Shown here piece by piece: positions 1 through 8,527 of a stretch of 64,000 bases of DNA. Under the pieces are notes generated by a model, which saw nothing but the letters and a program-made list of their open reading frames with translations, was not told where the DNA came from and made no database searches. This stretch comes from an uncultured Lachnospiraceae bacterium (GTDB lineage Bacteria > Bacillota > Clostridia > Lachnospirales > Lachnospiraceae), in contig CAKRVA010000007.1 of assembly GCA_934408585.1 (NCBI GenBank), positions 1 through 64,000 of the forward strand, read 5' to 3'. Position numbers and translations under genes: made by a program. How positions within the stretch are numbered: position 1 is the stretch's first letter; each line of letters opens with the position of its first letter.

Positions 1-72
1 CCGAGTGGCCAAAGGGGACAGACTGTAAATCTGCTGCAAATTGCTTCGGTGGTTCGAATCCACCTCCATCCA
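1..72 (+). tRNA. tRNA-Tyr (GUA), 5' end cut by the window edge
   Basis: The anticodon stem-loop has GTA in the loop at about 24-26, and a long variable arm follows, as in class II bacterial tRNA-Tyr. The T arm (GGTGG/CCACC around TTCGAAT) and the 3' acceptor strand at 65-71 with discriminator A72 are complete. Roughly the first ten bases, including the 5' acceptor strand, lie outside the window. No CCA is encoded after A72. It is the first of four tRNAs in one array. Confidence 0.93.
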
Positions 73-101
73 TTCACCTTAGGGTGTATTTAATTTCATA
101 A

Positions 102-175
102 CGCGGGGTGGAGCAGTCTGGAAGCTCGTCGGGCTCATAACCCGAAGGTCATAGGTTCAAATCCTGTCCCCGCTA
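102..175 (+). tRNA. Initiator tRNA-fMet (CAU)
   Basis: A full cloverleaf with anticodon CAT. Two features mark it as the initiator: three consecutive G-C pairs at the base of the anticodon stem (GGG/CCC) and an unpaired first acceptor position. C1 faces U72 here. The 3' CCA is not encoded. Confidence 0.93.
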
Positions 176-197
176 CTCGACTTAATTTTAAGTCTAT

Positions 198-270
<73 letters not shown>

Positions 271-288
271 TTTTTAGTAATTATACGA

Positions 289-372
289 GCCGGTGTGTCG
301 GAATTGGCAGACGAGGCAGACTCAAAATCTGTTGATGGCAACATCGTATGGGTTCAAGTCCCATCACCGGCA
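289..372 (+). tRNA. tRNA-Leu (CAA)
   Basis: An 84-nt class II tRNA: acceptor GCCGGTG/CACCGGC, anticodon loop CTCAAAA giving anticodon CAA (reads UUG), a long variable arm, and a T arm with TTCAAGT. The discriminator is A372 and no CCA is encoded. It is the last gene of the tRNA array. Confidence 0.94.
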
Positions 373-377
373 GTTTT

Positions 378-407
378 AAACCCTTGAAAATCAAGGGTTT
401 TCTTTTT
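378..407 (+). terminator. Rho-independent terminator of the tRNA array
   Basis: The inverted repeat AAACCCTTGA/TCAAGGGTTT closes on a very short loop and is followed by a T-rich tract. It begins five bases after tRNA-Leu. Confidence 0.88.
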
Positions 408-491
408 GCGTACAGATATTATTATTTCTAAAGATGACATACCTATGTTATAATAAAAAAGACTCACGAAGGAAAGGATTGGGGTAGAACT

Positions 492-1853
492 ATGAAGTAT
501 GATGTAATTATTATTGGAGCGGGTCCAGGAGGTATTTTTTCAGCGTATGAATTAGTACAGAGAAATAAGGATTTAAAGATTGCGGTATTTGAAGCCGGCC
601 ATGCATTGGATAAGCGTCATTGTCCAATTGATGGAGATAAAATAAAGAGCTGCATTAATTGTAAAAGCTGTTCCATTATGAGCGGATTTGGTGGAGCCGG
701 AGCATTTTCGGATGGAAAGTATAACATTACCAATGCTTTTGGCGGTACACTGTACGAATATATTGGAAAAAATAAAGCTATTGAGTTGATGAAGTATGTG
801 GATGATATCAATATGAAGTATGGTGGAGAGGGAACAAAGCTGTATTCCACATCCGGCACTGCATTTAAAAAAATCTGTCTTCAAAATAAGCTGAATTTAT
901 TGGATGCATCTGTGCGTCATCTTGGAACGGATATTAACCTTATTGTGTTAGGTAATCTGTATGCAGAACTGAAGGATAAAGTCGATTTTTATTTTGATAC
1001 ACCGGTAAAAAGCGTGGAAGCATTTGAAGAAGGCTATCATATTGTCTGTGAAAAGGAAACTTACTATTCCGATAAATGTATTATATCAGTAGGACGAAGC
1101 GGCAGTAAGTGGATGGAAAAAATCTGTAAGGATTTGGACATCAATACAAAATCCAATCGTGTGGATATCGGGGTACGTGTTGAGCTTCCTGCGGTAATCT
1201 TTTCACATCTTACCGATGAACTTTATGAGAGTAAAATTGTATACCGTACCGAAAAATTTGAGGATTCCGTACGTACCTTCTGTATGAATCCGCATGGTAT
1301 TGTTGTAAATGAGAATACAAATGGTATTGTAACCGTAAACGGACACAGCTATGAAGGTGCAGATAAACAGACCGAGAATACAAACTTTGCATTGCTTGTT
1401 GCAAAACACTTTTCTGAGCCCTTTAAGGATAGTAATGGATATGGCGAAAGTATTGCCAGACTTTCCAATATGCTTGGTGGTGGTGTAATTGTACAGCGTT
1501 TTGGGGATCTGGTACGTGGACGTCGTAGTAATGCGAAGAGAATTGAAGAGGGACTGGTAGAGCCTACTTTATCCGCAACACCCGGAGATTTGAGTCTTGT
1601 GCTTCCAAAACGTATTTTAGATGGAATTATCGAAATGATTTATGCACTGGATAAGATCGCACCAGGTACTGCCAATGATGATACACTTCTTTATGGTGTA
1701 GAAGTAAAATTCTATAATATGGAAGTAGAGTTGGATGAACACCTGGAAAGCTGCCACAAGGGACTGTATATTATTGGAGACGGAAGCGGTGTTACCCACT
1801 CCCTGTCTCATGCTTCTGCAAGTGGCGTCTTTGTTGCAAGACAAATTGTATAG
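492..1853 (+). CDS. FAD-dependent dehydrogenase (COG2509-like)
   Basis: A 453-residue soluble flavoprotein. Residues 1-35 form the dinucleotide-binding Rossmann motif (VIIIGAGPGG, then an acidic residue in AVFEAG). A cysteine cluster near residues 44-60 (HCPIDG, then CINCKSC) and a glycine-rich stretch (GFGGAGAFSDG) are typical of the COG2509 family of predicted FAD-utilizing dehydrogenases. The C-terminal part has GLYIIGDGSG, the second flavin-contact motif. A Shine-Dalgarno (GAAAGGATTGGGG) precedes the ATG, and a -10-like TATAAT lies at 449-454. It is a single gene, convergent with the MATE gene. The substrate cannot be told; no membrane segment is present. Confidence 0.85.
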   Translation: MKYDVIIIGAGPGGIFSAYELVQRNKDLKIAVFEAGHALDKRHCPIDGDKIKSCINCKSCSIMSGFGGAGAFSDGKYNITNAFGGTLYEYIGKNKAIELMKYVDDINMKYGGEGTKLYSTSGTAFKKICLQNKLNLLDASVRHLGTDINLIVLGNLYAELKDKVDFYFDTPVKSVEAFEEGYHIVCEKETYYSDKCIISVGRSGSKWMEKICKDLDINTKSNRVDIGVRVELPAVIFSHLTDELYESKIVYRTEKFEDSVRTFCMNPHGIVVNENTNGIVTVNGHSYEGADKQTENTNFALLVAKHFSEPFKDSNGYGESIARLSNMLGGGVIVQRFGDLVRGRRSNAKRIEEGLVEPTLSATPGDLSLVLPKRILDGIIEMIYALDKIAPGTANDDTLLYGVEVKFYNMEVELDEHLESCHKGLYIIGDGSGVTHSLSHASASGVFVARQIV

Positions 1854-1856
1854 CTG

Positions 1857-3227
1857 TTATGCCAGAGAGGAAGTGCTTTCTTTATAAACTTTATGGAAGT
1901 AGATGATTTCTGCAATCGCTGTAATCGCCCAGGAAAAGATATATAACAGATAGAGCGAAGGTATCGTTTTAAAGTAGGCAAATATCGTATATATCCAAAT
2001 AACACGGAAGATACAGGAGCCTATAATCACGATGATGGTAGGGACAACGGTCTTTCCCAAACCACGGGATGCAGCAATGGTACAATCCATAAATGCAGAT
2101 ATCGCATAAGAAACACTCATAATTTTTAAACGATACATACCTGCATCAACGACATCAGCATCTGATGTAAACAGGGATAGAAAAGCAGGTCCCATAAACA
2201 GAATAAGTAAACCGAGTAATAAACCAATGAGAAAAGAGTAGGTAAGGCTGATAAAATAGCTTTTAAGAACCCGCTCTTTTTTCTTTGCACCCAAATTTTG
2301 TCCCATAAAGCTGCTGCATGCGACATAGAAAGCAGCCATTACTTCATAAACGAGGGAGTCTGCATTGGCAGCGGCAGAGTTGCCGGAAACCATGGTAGCA
2401 GAAAAACTGTTGACGCCCGCCTGAACAAAAAGATTTGCAAACATAAATATAACATTTTGAAAACCGGCGGGTAAACCAAGCTTAAGCAGAGAAACCAGCT
2501 TGTCTTTTTTTACAATCTTCGATGCTCTCTTTAAAGAAAAAATATCGGAAAGAGAAACCGAATAAATCTGTGAATCATGAGTCAGCGAATAAGTAATTAA
2601 AAAAGCGGATATGTATTGGGAAATAATACTTGCAATTGCAACACCAGCCACATCAAGATGAAAACCAATCACAAAAACAAGGTTTAGAACAACATTTACA
2701 ATTCCTGCAATTGTCAGGTATATAAGTGGTTTCTTGGTATTTCCTGCAGCACTTAAAATGGCATTTCCACAGTTATAAATCGCTAAGGCAGGGAGCCCTA
2801 GAAAGTAAATTCTAAGATAAAGAACTGCACCATCCATTAATTCCGGTTTGGTATTCATGAGGGATAAAATACCACGTGCACCTAAAACACCAATTAAGAG
2901 GAGCAGAACTCCCATAACGATACATAATAGGTAAGAAGTTGATACGGTTTCTTTTACTTCTTTTTCATTCCGGGCACCAATATATAAGGCAACAAGGACA
3001 TTGATACCACCGCCGAGACCAATTAAAAAGCCTGTAAATAAGCCAACTAAAATGGTTGTAGAACCTACAGAACCAAGGGAATTACTTCCGGCAAAATTTC
3101 CAACAACGGCAAGGTCAGCCATATTAAAAAGAACCTGTAGTAAGTTGGAAAACATAAGTGGAATACTAAATATTAATATTTTTTTTGATAAAGAACCCTC
3201 TGTCAGGGTTTGTTCTAATTGTTTCAT
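1857..3227 (-). CDS. MATE family efflux transporter
   Basis: A 456-residue polytopic membrane protein with about 12 hydrophobic segments in two homologous halves, as in the multidrug and toxin extrusion family (cation/drug antiport). The N-terminus carries the family pattern LFSIPLMFSNLLQVLFNMAD, and the first loop reads VGNFAGSNSLGSVGS. The start ATG at 3227 is preceded on the minus strand by AGGTGAG. It faces the flavoprotein gene with only three bases between the two stop codons, and its 5' side is divergent from the alarmone synthetase. The substrate is unknown; the family covers drugs, flavins and metabolites. Confidence 0.9.
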   Translation of the reverse strand: MKQLEQTLTEGSLSKKILIFSIPLMFSNLLQVLFNMADLAVVGNFAGSNSLGSVGSTTILVGLFTGFLIGLGGGINVLVALYIGARNEKEVKETVSTSYLLCIVMGVLLLLIGVLGARGILSLMNTKPELMDGAVLYLRIYFLGLPALAIYNCGNAILSAAGNTKKPLIYLTIAGIVNVVLNLVFVIGFHLDVAGVAIASIISQYISAFLITYSLTHDSQIYSVSLSDIFSLKRASKIVKKDKLVSLLKLGLPAGFQNVIFMFANLFVQAGVNSFSATMVSGNSAAANADSLVYEVMAAFYVACSSFMGQNLGAKKKERVLKSYFISLTYSFLIGLLLGLLILFMGPAFLSLFTSDADVVDAGMYRLKIMSVSYAISAFMDCTIAASRGLGKTVVPTIIVIIGSCIFRVIWIYTIFAYFKTIPSLYLLYIFSWAITAIAEIIYFHKVYKESTSSLA

Positions 3228-3302
3228 ATGCTCACCTGTGATAAACTGTAATCACGGCATATTTTACACTTAAAATAAAGGATATACAAGAGGAATTATA
3301 AA

Positions 3303-4001
3303 ATGACAAAAACAACAGAAGAATTAATGATAGAGGAAAGCAGAGTACAAATACAGACAGGAAAAGAGCAGTTTCAGGAAATATTTATGGCAGGACGCGA
3401 ACTGATGTCCAGATACCGTTGCGCCATTATGGAAGTAGAAACAAAGTTTAAGGTTTTAAATGAAGAATTATCACTGGAAAGTGAACGAAATCCCATTGAA
3501 AGTATTAAGAGCAGGCTGAAATCACCGGAGAGCATTTATGAAAAACTGATTCGGAAGAATTTACCAATCTCCTTAGAATCCATAGAGGATAATCTGTTTG
3601 ATATTGCCGGAGTACGTGTAATCTGCTCATTTATTGATGATATTTATATGCTGGCAGACTGCCTGACGAAACAGGATGATGTAACATTGATTGAAATGAA
3701 GGATTATATCCGAAACCCCAAGGGAAATGGATATCGTAGTCTTCACCTGATTATCAGCATTCCCATTTTTCTACAGAATGAAAAACGGAATATGAAGGTC
3801 GAGGTACAGCTTCGGACGATAGCCATGGAATTCTGGGCAAATCTGGAGCATCAGATGCGCTATAAAAAAGACTTATCTCCGGAGATTCTGGAAAAAATAT
3901 CGGAGGAACTTAGTGCATGTGCGGAAACAAGTGCAGAACTTGACCTTAGAATGCAGGAAATCCGTTATACGATTGAGCTTGGAGGGGAAGAATATTCATA
4001 G
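3303..4001 (+). CDS. Small alarmone synthetase, (p)ppGpp synthetase (RelQ/YjbM type)
   Basis: At 232 residues this is a single-domain RelA/SpoT-type synthetase without hydrolase, TGS or ACT domains. It would transfer pyrophosphate from ATP to GDP or GTP. Visible motifs are the ATP-binding loop R-x-K-xxx-S-I-xx-K (SRLKSPESIYEKL), FDIAGVRVIC, the GTP-side NPKGNGYRSLHL and VEVQLRTIAMEFWANLEHQ. The length matches the RelP/RelQ class. It is divergent from the MATE gene, with 75 bp between them, and precedes the glycerol operon. Assignment to RelQ rather than RelP is an inference from length and general appearance. Confidence 0.88.
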   Translation: MTKTTEELMIEESRVQIQTGKEQFQEIFMAGRELMSRYRCAIMEVETKFKVLNEELSLESERNPIESIKSRLKSPESIYEKLIRKNLPISLESIEDNLFDIAGVRVICSFIDDIYMLADCLTKQDDVTLIEMKDYIRNPKGNGYRSLHLIISIPIFLQNEKRNMKVEVQLRTIAMEFWANLEHQMRYKKDLSPEILEKISEELSACAETSAELDLRMQEIRYTIELGGEEYS

Positions 4002-4068
4002 AGTTTTTAGGTGTTTCGTGGTACAATAAAAGAAGTATTCAGGAAATAAATGGAGAAAAGGATGGGGT

Positions 4069-5559
4069 ATGAATATGAGGTATGACGTAGTTATTATTGG
4101 TGCAGGCGTAAATGGATGTGCCATTGCCAGAGAATTGTCCAGATATGAACTGAAGATAGCAGTATTGGAAAAATGTAAAGACATTTGTGAAGGGACATCA
4201 AAGGCAAACAGTGGAATTGTCCATGCGGGTTATGATGCCAAGAACGGAACATTGAAAGCAAAGCTGAATGTGGCAGGAAGCCGCATGATGGAGCAGCTTT
4301 CGAAGGATTTGGAGATTCCTTATCAGCAAAACGGCTCACTTGTTCTTTGTTTTGCGCAGCAGGATATACCAAGGCTGCAGGAATTGAAGCAGCGCGGGGA
4401 GAATAACGGAGTTGAAAAACTCAGAATAATAGAAAAAGAGGAGCTGTCACAATTGGAGCCCGAAATCGGGGAACAGGTGGTGGCTGCTCTTTATGTGCCT
4501 ACAGGTGGAATTGTCTGTCCGTTCGGGCTGACCATTGCATTAGCAGAAAATGCAGTCGAAAATGGAGCGGAGTTCTTTTTGGATACGGAAGTCACAGGAA
4601 TTGAAAAAGCAGAAACGTATTACAAAATCAATACCATTCGAAATCACAAGGAAAAAGAATGTTTTGAGGCATCGATGGTAATCAATGCAGCGGGTGTCTA
4701 TGCAGACGTCATTCATAATATGGTAAGCAATGAAAAAATAGAAATTGAGCCTCGTAAGGGGGAATATCTCCTATATGATAAGAGCGCAGGCTCATTGGTA
4801 CATCACACCTTATTTCAGCTTCCCACTGCTTTGGGAAAAGGAATTCTGGTAACACCAACGATTCATGGAAATCTTCTTACAGGACCGACGGCAGTGGATA
4901 TTGCGGATAAGGAAGGGGTAGATATTACCTCGGAAGGGCTTGCAGTAGTAAAGGAAAAGGCATCCTTAAGTGTAAAAGAGGTTCCTTTCCGTGATGTAAT
5001 TACATCGTTTGCAGGTCTTCGGGCAAGATTGGTAAAATCCGCACCGTTGAAAAATCAAGAGGGATTATATCAGAAAGAACAGGACTTTATGATTGGTGAG
5101 ATTCCGGATGCACCGGGAGTAATTGATGTTGCGGGAATGGAATCACCGGGACTTTCCTGCGCACCGGCTACGGGAGTCTATGTAACAGAACTGGTAGTAG
5201 AAAAATTACATCCTTCGAAGAAAGACAAATTTATTGCAACAAGAAAAGGAATACCAAGTATGGCACTTGCTTCCGATAAAGAGCGCCATGCACTTATCCA
5301 GAAAAATCCGGCATATGGAAATGTCATTTGCCGTTGTGAAATGGTTACCGAAGGGGAGATTATGGATGCGATTCACAGACCATTGGGAGCAACAACTACG
5401 GATGGTGTGAAACGTAGAACACGTGCAGGTATGGGACGATGCCAGTCCGGTTTCTGTAACCCGAAGGTAGTGGAAATTCTGGCAAGAGAGCTTGGAGTGG
5501 ATGAGAGTGAAATCCTGAAATCACAGGAAGGTTCCTATTATGTTCTTCCGAAAGAATAA
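4069..5559 (+). CDS. FAD-dependent glycerol-3-phosphate dehydrogenase-like protein with Bfd-type iron-sulfur domain
   Basis: At 496 residues, this is a DAO-fold oxidoreductase. It begins with a Rossmann motif (VVIIGAGVNGCAIARELSRY) and continues with the GTSKANSGIVHAGYD region typical of GlpA-like glycerol-3-phosphate dehydrogenases and L-2-hydroxyglutarate oxidases. The C-terminal 80 residues hold CRC followed by CQSGFC, the four-cysteine pattern of a Bfd-like [2Fe-2S] domain. Two ATGs (4069 and 4075) fit the AAAGGATGGGG ribosome site. It is the first gene of an operon with the next flavoprotein and glpK, which makes glycerol-3-phosphate the most likely substrate. Confidence 0.88.
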   Translation: MNMRYDVVIIGAGVNGCAIARELSRYELKIAVLEKCKDICEGTSKANSGIVHAGYDAKNGTLKAKLNVAGSRMMEQLSKDLEIPYQQNGSLVLCFAQQDIPRLQELKQRGENNGVEKLRIIEKEELSQLEPEIGEQVVAALYVPTGGIVCPFGLTIALAENAVENGAEFFLDTEVTGIEKAETYYKINTIRNHKEKECFEASMVINAAGVYADVIHNMVSNEKIEIEPRKGEYLLYDKSAGSLVHHTLFQLPTALGKGILVTPTIHGNLLTGPTAVDIADKEGVDITSEGLAVVKEKASLSVKEVPFRDVITSFAGLRARLVKSAPLKNQEGLYQKEQDFMIGEIPDAPGVIDVAGMESPGLSCAPATGVYVTELVVEKLHPSKKDKFIATRKGIPSMALASDKERHALIQKNPAYGNVICRCEMVTEGEIMDAIHRPLGATTTDGVKRRTRAGMGRCQSGFCNPKVVEILARELGVDESEILKSQEGSYYVLPKE

Positions 5560-5583
5560 AATTCAGAATGGAGGATGTTGGTG

Positions 5584-6993
5584 ATGAAAGTAGAATTAGT
5601 AGTGATTGGCGGCGGTCCTGCAGGAATGGCGGCAGCACTGGCAGCTCTTGAAAAAGGAATAAAAGATATTCTGATCCTGGAAAGAGACAGAGAACTTGGT
5701 GGTATTTTAAATCAGTGTATTCATAATGGCTTCGGACTTCATACATTCAAAGAAGAACTGACCGGTCCTGAGTATGCACACCGCTATATCGAAAAGGTAA
5801 AGAAATCCACTATTAAATATCAGGTAAACACCATGGTAGTTGATGTGCAGGGAGGTGATTCCTGCGTAGTAACTGCAATGAATAAAGAACAGGGGATATT
5901 TCAGATAGAAAGTAAAGCCGTGGTACTTGCCATGGGATGCAGGGAACGGGCGAGAGGCGCAATGAATATCCCGGGTTATCGTCCATCGGGTATATATTCT
6001 GCAGGAACGGCACAAAGATATGTCAATATAGAAGGACGCATGCCGGGAAAAAAGGTTGTGGTGCTCGGCTCGGGCGATATTGGTCTGATTATGGCAAGAA
6101 GAATGACCTTACAGGGCGCAGAGGTAAAATTGGTTGCAGAAATTATGCCATATTCGGGCGGATTGCGAAGAAACATTGCACAGTGTCTGGATGATTATGA
6201 CATTCCGCTGCTGCTTAGTCATACGGTAACAGAAATTCACGGCAAAGACCGAATCGAAGGAGTTACTATTTCCAAAGTAGATGAAAATCTGAAGCCGATA
6301 GCGGGAACCGAGCAATATGTAGAGTGCGATACGTTATTACTATCCTGTGGTCTGATTCCGGAAAATGAATTGAGCAAACAGGCGGGGGCACAAATGGATG
6401 GTATGACACAGGGACCTGTGGTGAATGCAAGACTGGAAACTACGGTAAAGGGTGTTTTTGCCTGTGGAAATGTGCTTCATGTTCATGATTTGGTTGACAA
6501 TGTGTCGAAAGAAGCGGTAAAAGCCGGTGAGTATGCTGCCGAGTATATTTTAGAGGGTGAAGAAGGCTGGGGAGAAGCAGTACGCCCGAAAATACCTGAA
6601 AAGTCAAAGAATACCATTCCGGAGGGATTTGACAAGAGCTGTCAGGTAATCTGTATCGGATGTCCTTTAGGATGCCTGGTAACCGCTAAGAAAAAGGAAG
6701 ATGGAACGCTGGATATATCAGGAAATACCTGTCCCAAAGGGGAGGCATATGCACGAAGTGAATTTACAGCTCCGGTTCGTACCATCACATCGATTGTAAA
6801 GGTGCAGAATGGATTGCATCAGGTGGTATCCGTAAAAACAGAGGGAGAAATTCCGAAAGATAAAATACAACAATGCATGGAAGAAATCGGGCAATTGGAG
6901 GTAAAAGAACCGGTTCATGTAGGAGATGTTCTGATTCCGAATGTTGCGGGGACAGGAATCCGTATCGTGGCAACATCTGAAGCAGAAGATTAG
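5584..6993 (+). CDS. NAD(P)/FAD-dependent oxidoreductase fused to a DUF1667 domain
   Basis: A 469-residue protein. Residues 1-340 form a two-dinucleotide-binding flavoprotein: VIGGGPAGMAAALAA at the start, a second Rossmann motif VVVLGSGDIGLIMARR in the middle, and the GVFACGNVLHVHD FAD motif later. Residues from about 360 carry CIGCPLGC and TCPKGEAYA, the cysteine pattern of DUF1667, usually a separate small protein beside such oxidoreductases. A GGAGG at 5570-5574 abuts the ATG at 5575 but is correctly spaced from the ATG at 5584, so 5584 is preferred. By context it is the electron-transfer partner of the GlpA-like protein in anaerobic glycerol-3-phosphate oxidation. Confidence 0.87.
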   Translation: MKVELVVIGGGPAGMAAALAALEKGIKDILILERDRELGGILNQCIHNGFGLHTFKEELTGPEYAHRYIEKVKKSTIKYQVNTMVVDVQGGDSCVVTAMNKEQGIFQIESKAVVLAMGCRERARGAMNIPGYRPSGIYSAGTAQRYVNIEGRMPGKKVVVLGSGDIGLIMARRMTLQGAEVKLVAEIMPYSGGLRRNIAQCLDDYDIPLLLSHTVTEIHGKDRIEGVTISKVDENLKPIAGTEQYVECDTLLLSCGLIPENELSKQAGAQMDGMTQGPVVNARLETTVKGVFACGNVLHVHDLVDNVSKEAVKAGEYAAEYILEGEEGWGEAVRPKIPEKSKNTIPEGFDKSCQVICIGCPLGCLVTAKKKEDGTLDISGNTCPKGEAYARSEFTAPVRTITSIVKVQNGLHQVVSVKTEGEIPKDKIQQCMEEIGQLEVKEPVHVGDVLIPNVAGTGIRIVATSEAED

Positions 6994-7004
6994 GGGGAAC
7001 GCTT

Positions 7005-8504
7005 ATGGGTAAGTATATTATGGCATTGGACCAGGGGACAACAAGTTCAAGATGTATTCTCTTTGACAAAGATGGAACAATTTGCAGCATGGCTCAAAAA
7101 GAATTTACACAGATTTATCCGCAGCCGGGATGGGTAGAACATGATCCTATGGAAATCTGGTCTTCTCAGCTTGCGGTTACGACAGAAGCAATGGCGAAGG
7201 TCATGGCACAGCCACAGGATATCGCTGCGATTGGAATTACCAATCAGAGAGAAACAACAATCGTATGGGATGCTAAGACCGGTGAGCCGGTTTACAATGC
7301 GATTGTATGGCAGTGCCGCAGAACGGCAGATATGATTGATCATCTGGTTGCAAAGGGTTATGGTGATTATATAAAGGAAACAACAGGACTTGTTCCGGAT
7401 GCCTATTTTAGTGGCACGAAGATTGCATGGATTTTAAATCATGTGGAGGGAGCAAGGGAGCGTGCCAAAAGAGGCGAACTGTTATTTGGAACCGTGGATA
7501 GCTGGCTGATTTATAATCTTACAAAAGGCGAAATCCATGTAACCGATTATACAAATGCATCCAGAACAATGCTTTTTGATATTCATAAGTTATGCTGGGA
7601 TAAAAAGCTGCTTGAGCTGCTGGATATTCCGGAAGAAATGCTTCCTGATGTAAAACCGTCAAGTTATATCTATGGATATACCGAGAGTTCTGTGCTGGGA
7701 GGACAGATTCCGATTGCCGGAATTGCAGGTGATCAGCAGGCGGCATTGTTTGGGCAATGCTGTTTTGAAAAAGGTCAGGTGAAAAATACATATGGAACAG
7801 GCTGCTTTCTGCTAATGAATACCGGCAGGGAAGCAATCGTTTCCAAACATGGTTTAATTACAACAATTGCAGCAAGCACCTCCAATCAGGTAGAGTATGC
7901 TTTGGAGGGAAGCGTCTTTGTGGCAGGGGCCGCTGTTCAATGGCTTCGTGATGGTATGAGAATGATAAAAACAGCATCCCAGACACAGGAGTATGCGGAA
8001 AAGGTGGATGATACCGGTGGTGTTTATCTGGTACCTGCCTTTGCCGGAATGGGAGCACCTTATTGGAATCCGTATGCCAGAGGAACCATGGTCGGCATTA
8101 CGCGTGGATGCCAGAAAGAACACTTTATTCGTGCCGCACTGGAATCGATTGCGTATCAGACCGTAGATGTTTTGAAGGCAATGGAAGAGGATGCGGAGCT
8201 ATCCATAGCGGCATTGAAAGTCGACGGTGGAGCAAGTGCCAATGATTTTCTGATGCAGTTTCAGGCAGATATTTTAGGGGCACAGGTTTACCGCCCCATG
8301 TGTATTGAAACGACGGCTTTGGGAGCAGCGTATCTGGCAGGTCTTGCATGCGGATATTATCAGAGCAAGGAAGAGATTCGCGAGAACTGGCAACTTTCAA
8401 AAGAATTTGGACACCAGATGGGCGAGGAGCACAGGATACAATTGTTACGGGGATGGAAAAAGGCAGTGAGATGTGCACTTGCATGGGCAGAAGATAAAGA
8501 ATAA
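7005..8504 (+). CDS. glpK: Glycerol kinase
   Basis: A 499-residue FGGY-family kinase of the usual length, phosphorylating glycerol to sn-glycerol-3-phosphate with ATP. The N-terminal phosphate loop (MALDQGTTSSRCILFD), the glycerol-site segment GWVEHDPMEIW, NQRETT, IAGIAGDQQAALFGQ and LKVDGGASANDFLMQ are all present. It starts 11 bp after the oxidoreductase stop, behind AGGGGGAACGCTT. Its product is the substrate of the upstream dehydrogenase pair. No glycerol facilitator gene (glpF) is in the window. Confidence 0.97.
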   Translation: MGKYIMALDQGTTSSRCILFDKDGTICSMAQKEFTQIYPQPGWVEHDPMEIWSSQLAVTTEAMAKVMAQPQDIAAIGITNQRETTIVWDAKTGEPVYNAIVWQCRRTADMIDHLVAKGYGDYIKETTGLVPDAYFSGTKIAWILNHVEGARERAKRGELLFGTVDSWLIYNLTKGEIHVTDYTNASRTMLFDIHKLCWDKKLLELLDIPEEMLPDVKPSSYIYGYTESSVLGGQIPIAGIAGDQQAALFGQCCFEKGQVKNTYGTGCFLLMNTGREAIVSKHGLITTIAASTSNQVEYALEGSVFVAGAAVQWLRDGMRMIKTASQTQEYAEKVDDTGGVYLVPAFAGMGAPYWNPYARGTMVGITRGCQKEHFIRAALESIAYQTVDVLKAMEEDAELSIAALKVDGGASANDFLMQFQADILGAQVYRPMCIETTALGAAYLAGLACGYYQSKEEIRENWQLSKEFGHQMGEEHRIQLLRGWKKAVRCALAWAEDKE

Positions 8505-8527
8505 AAAGGGGACAGGTATTAAATCTT

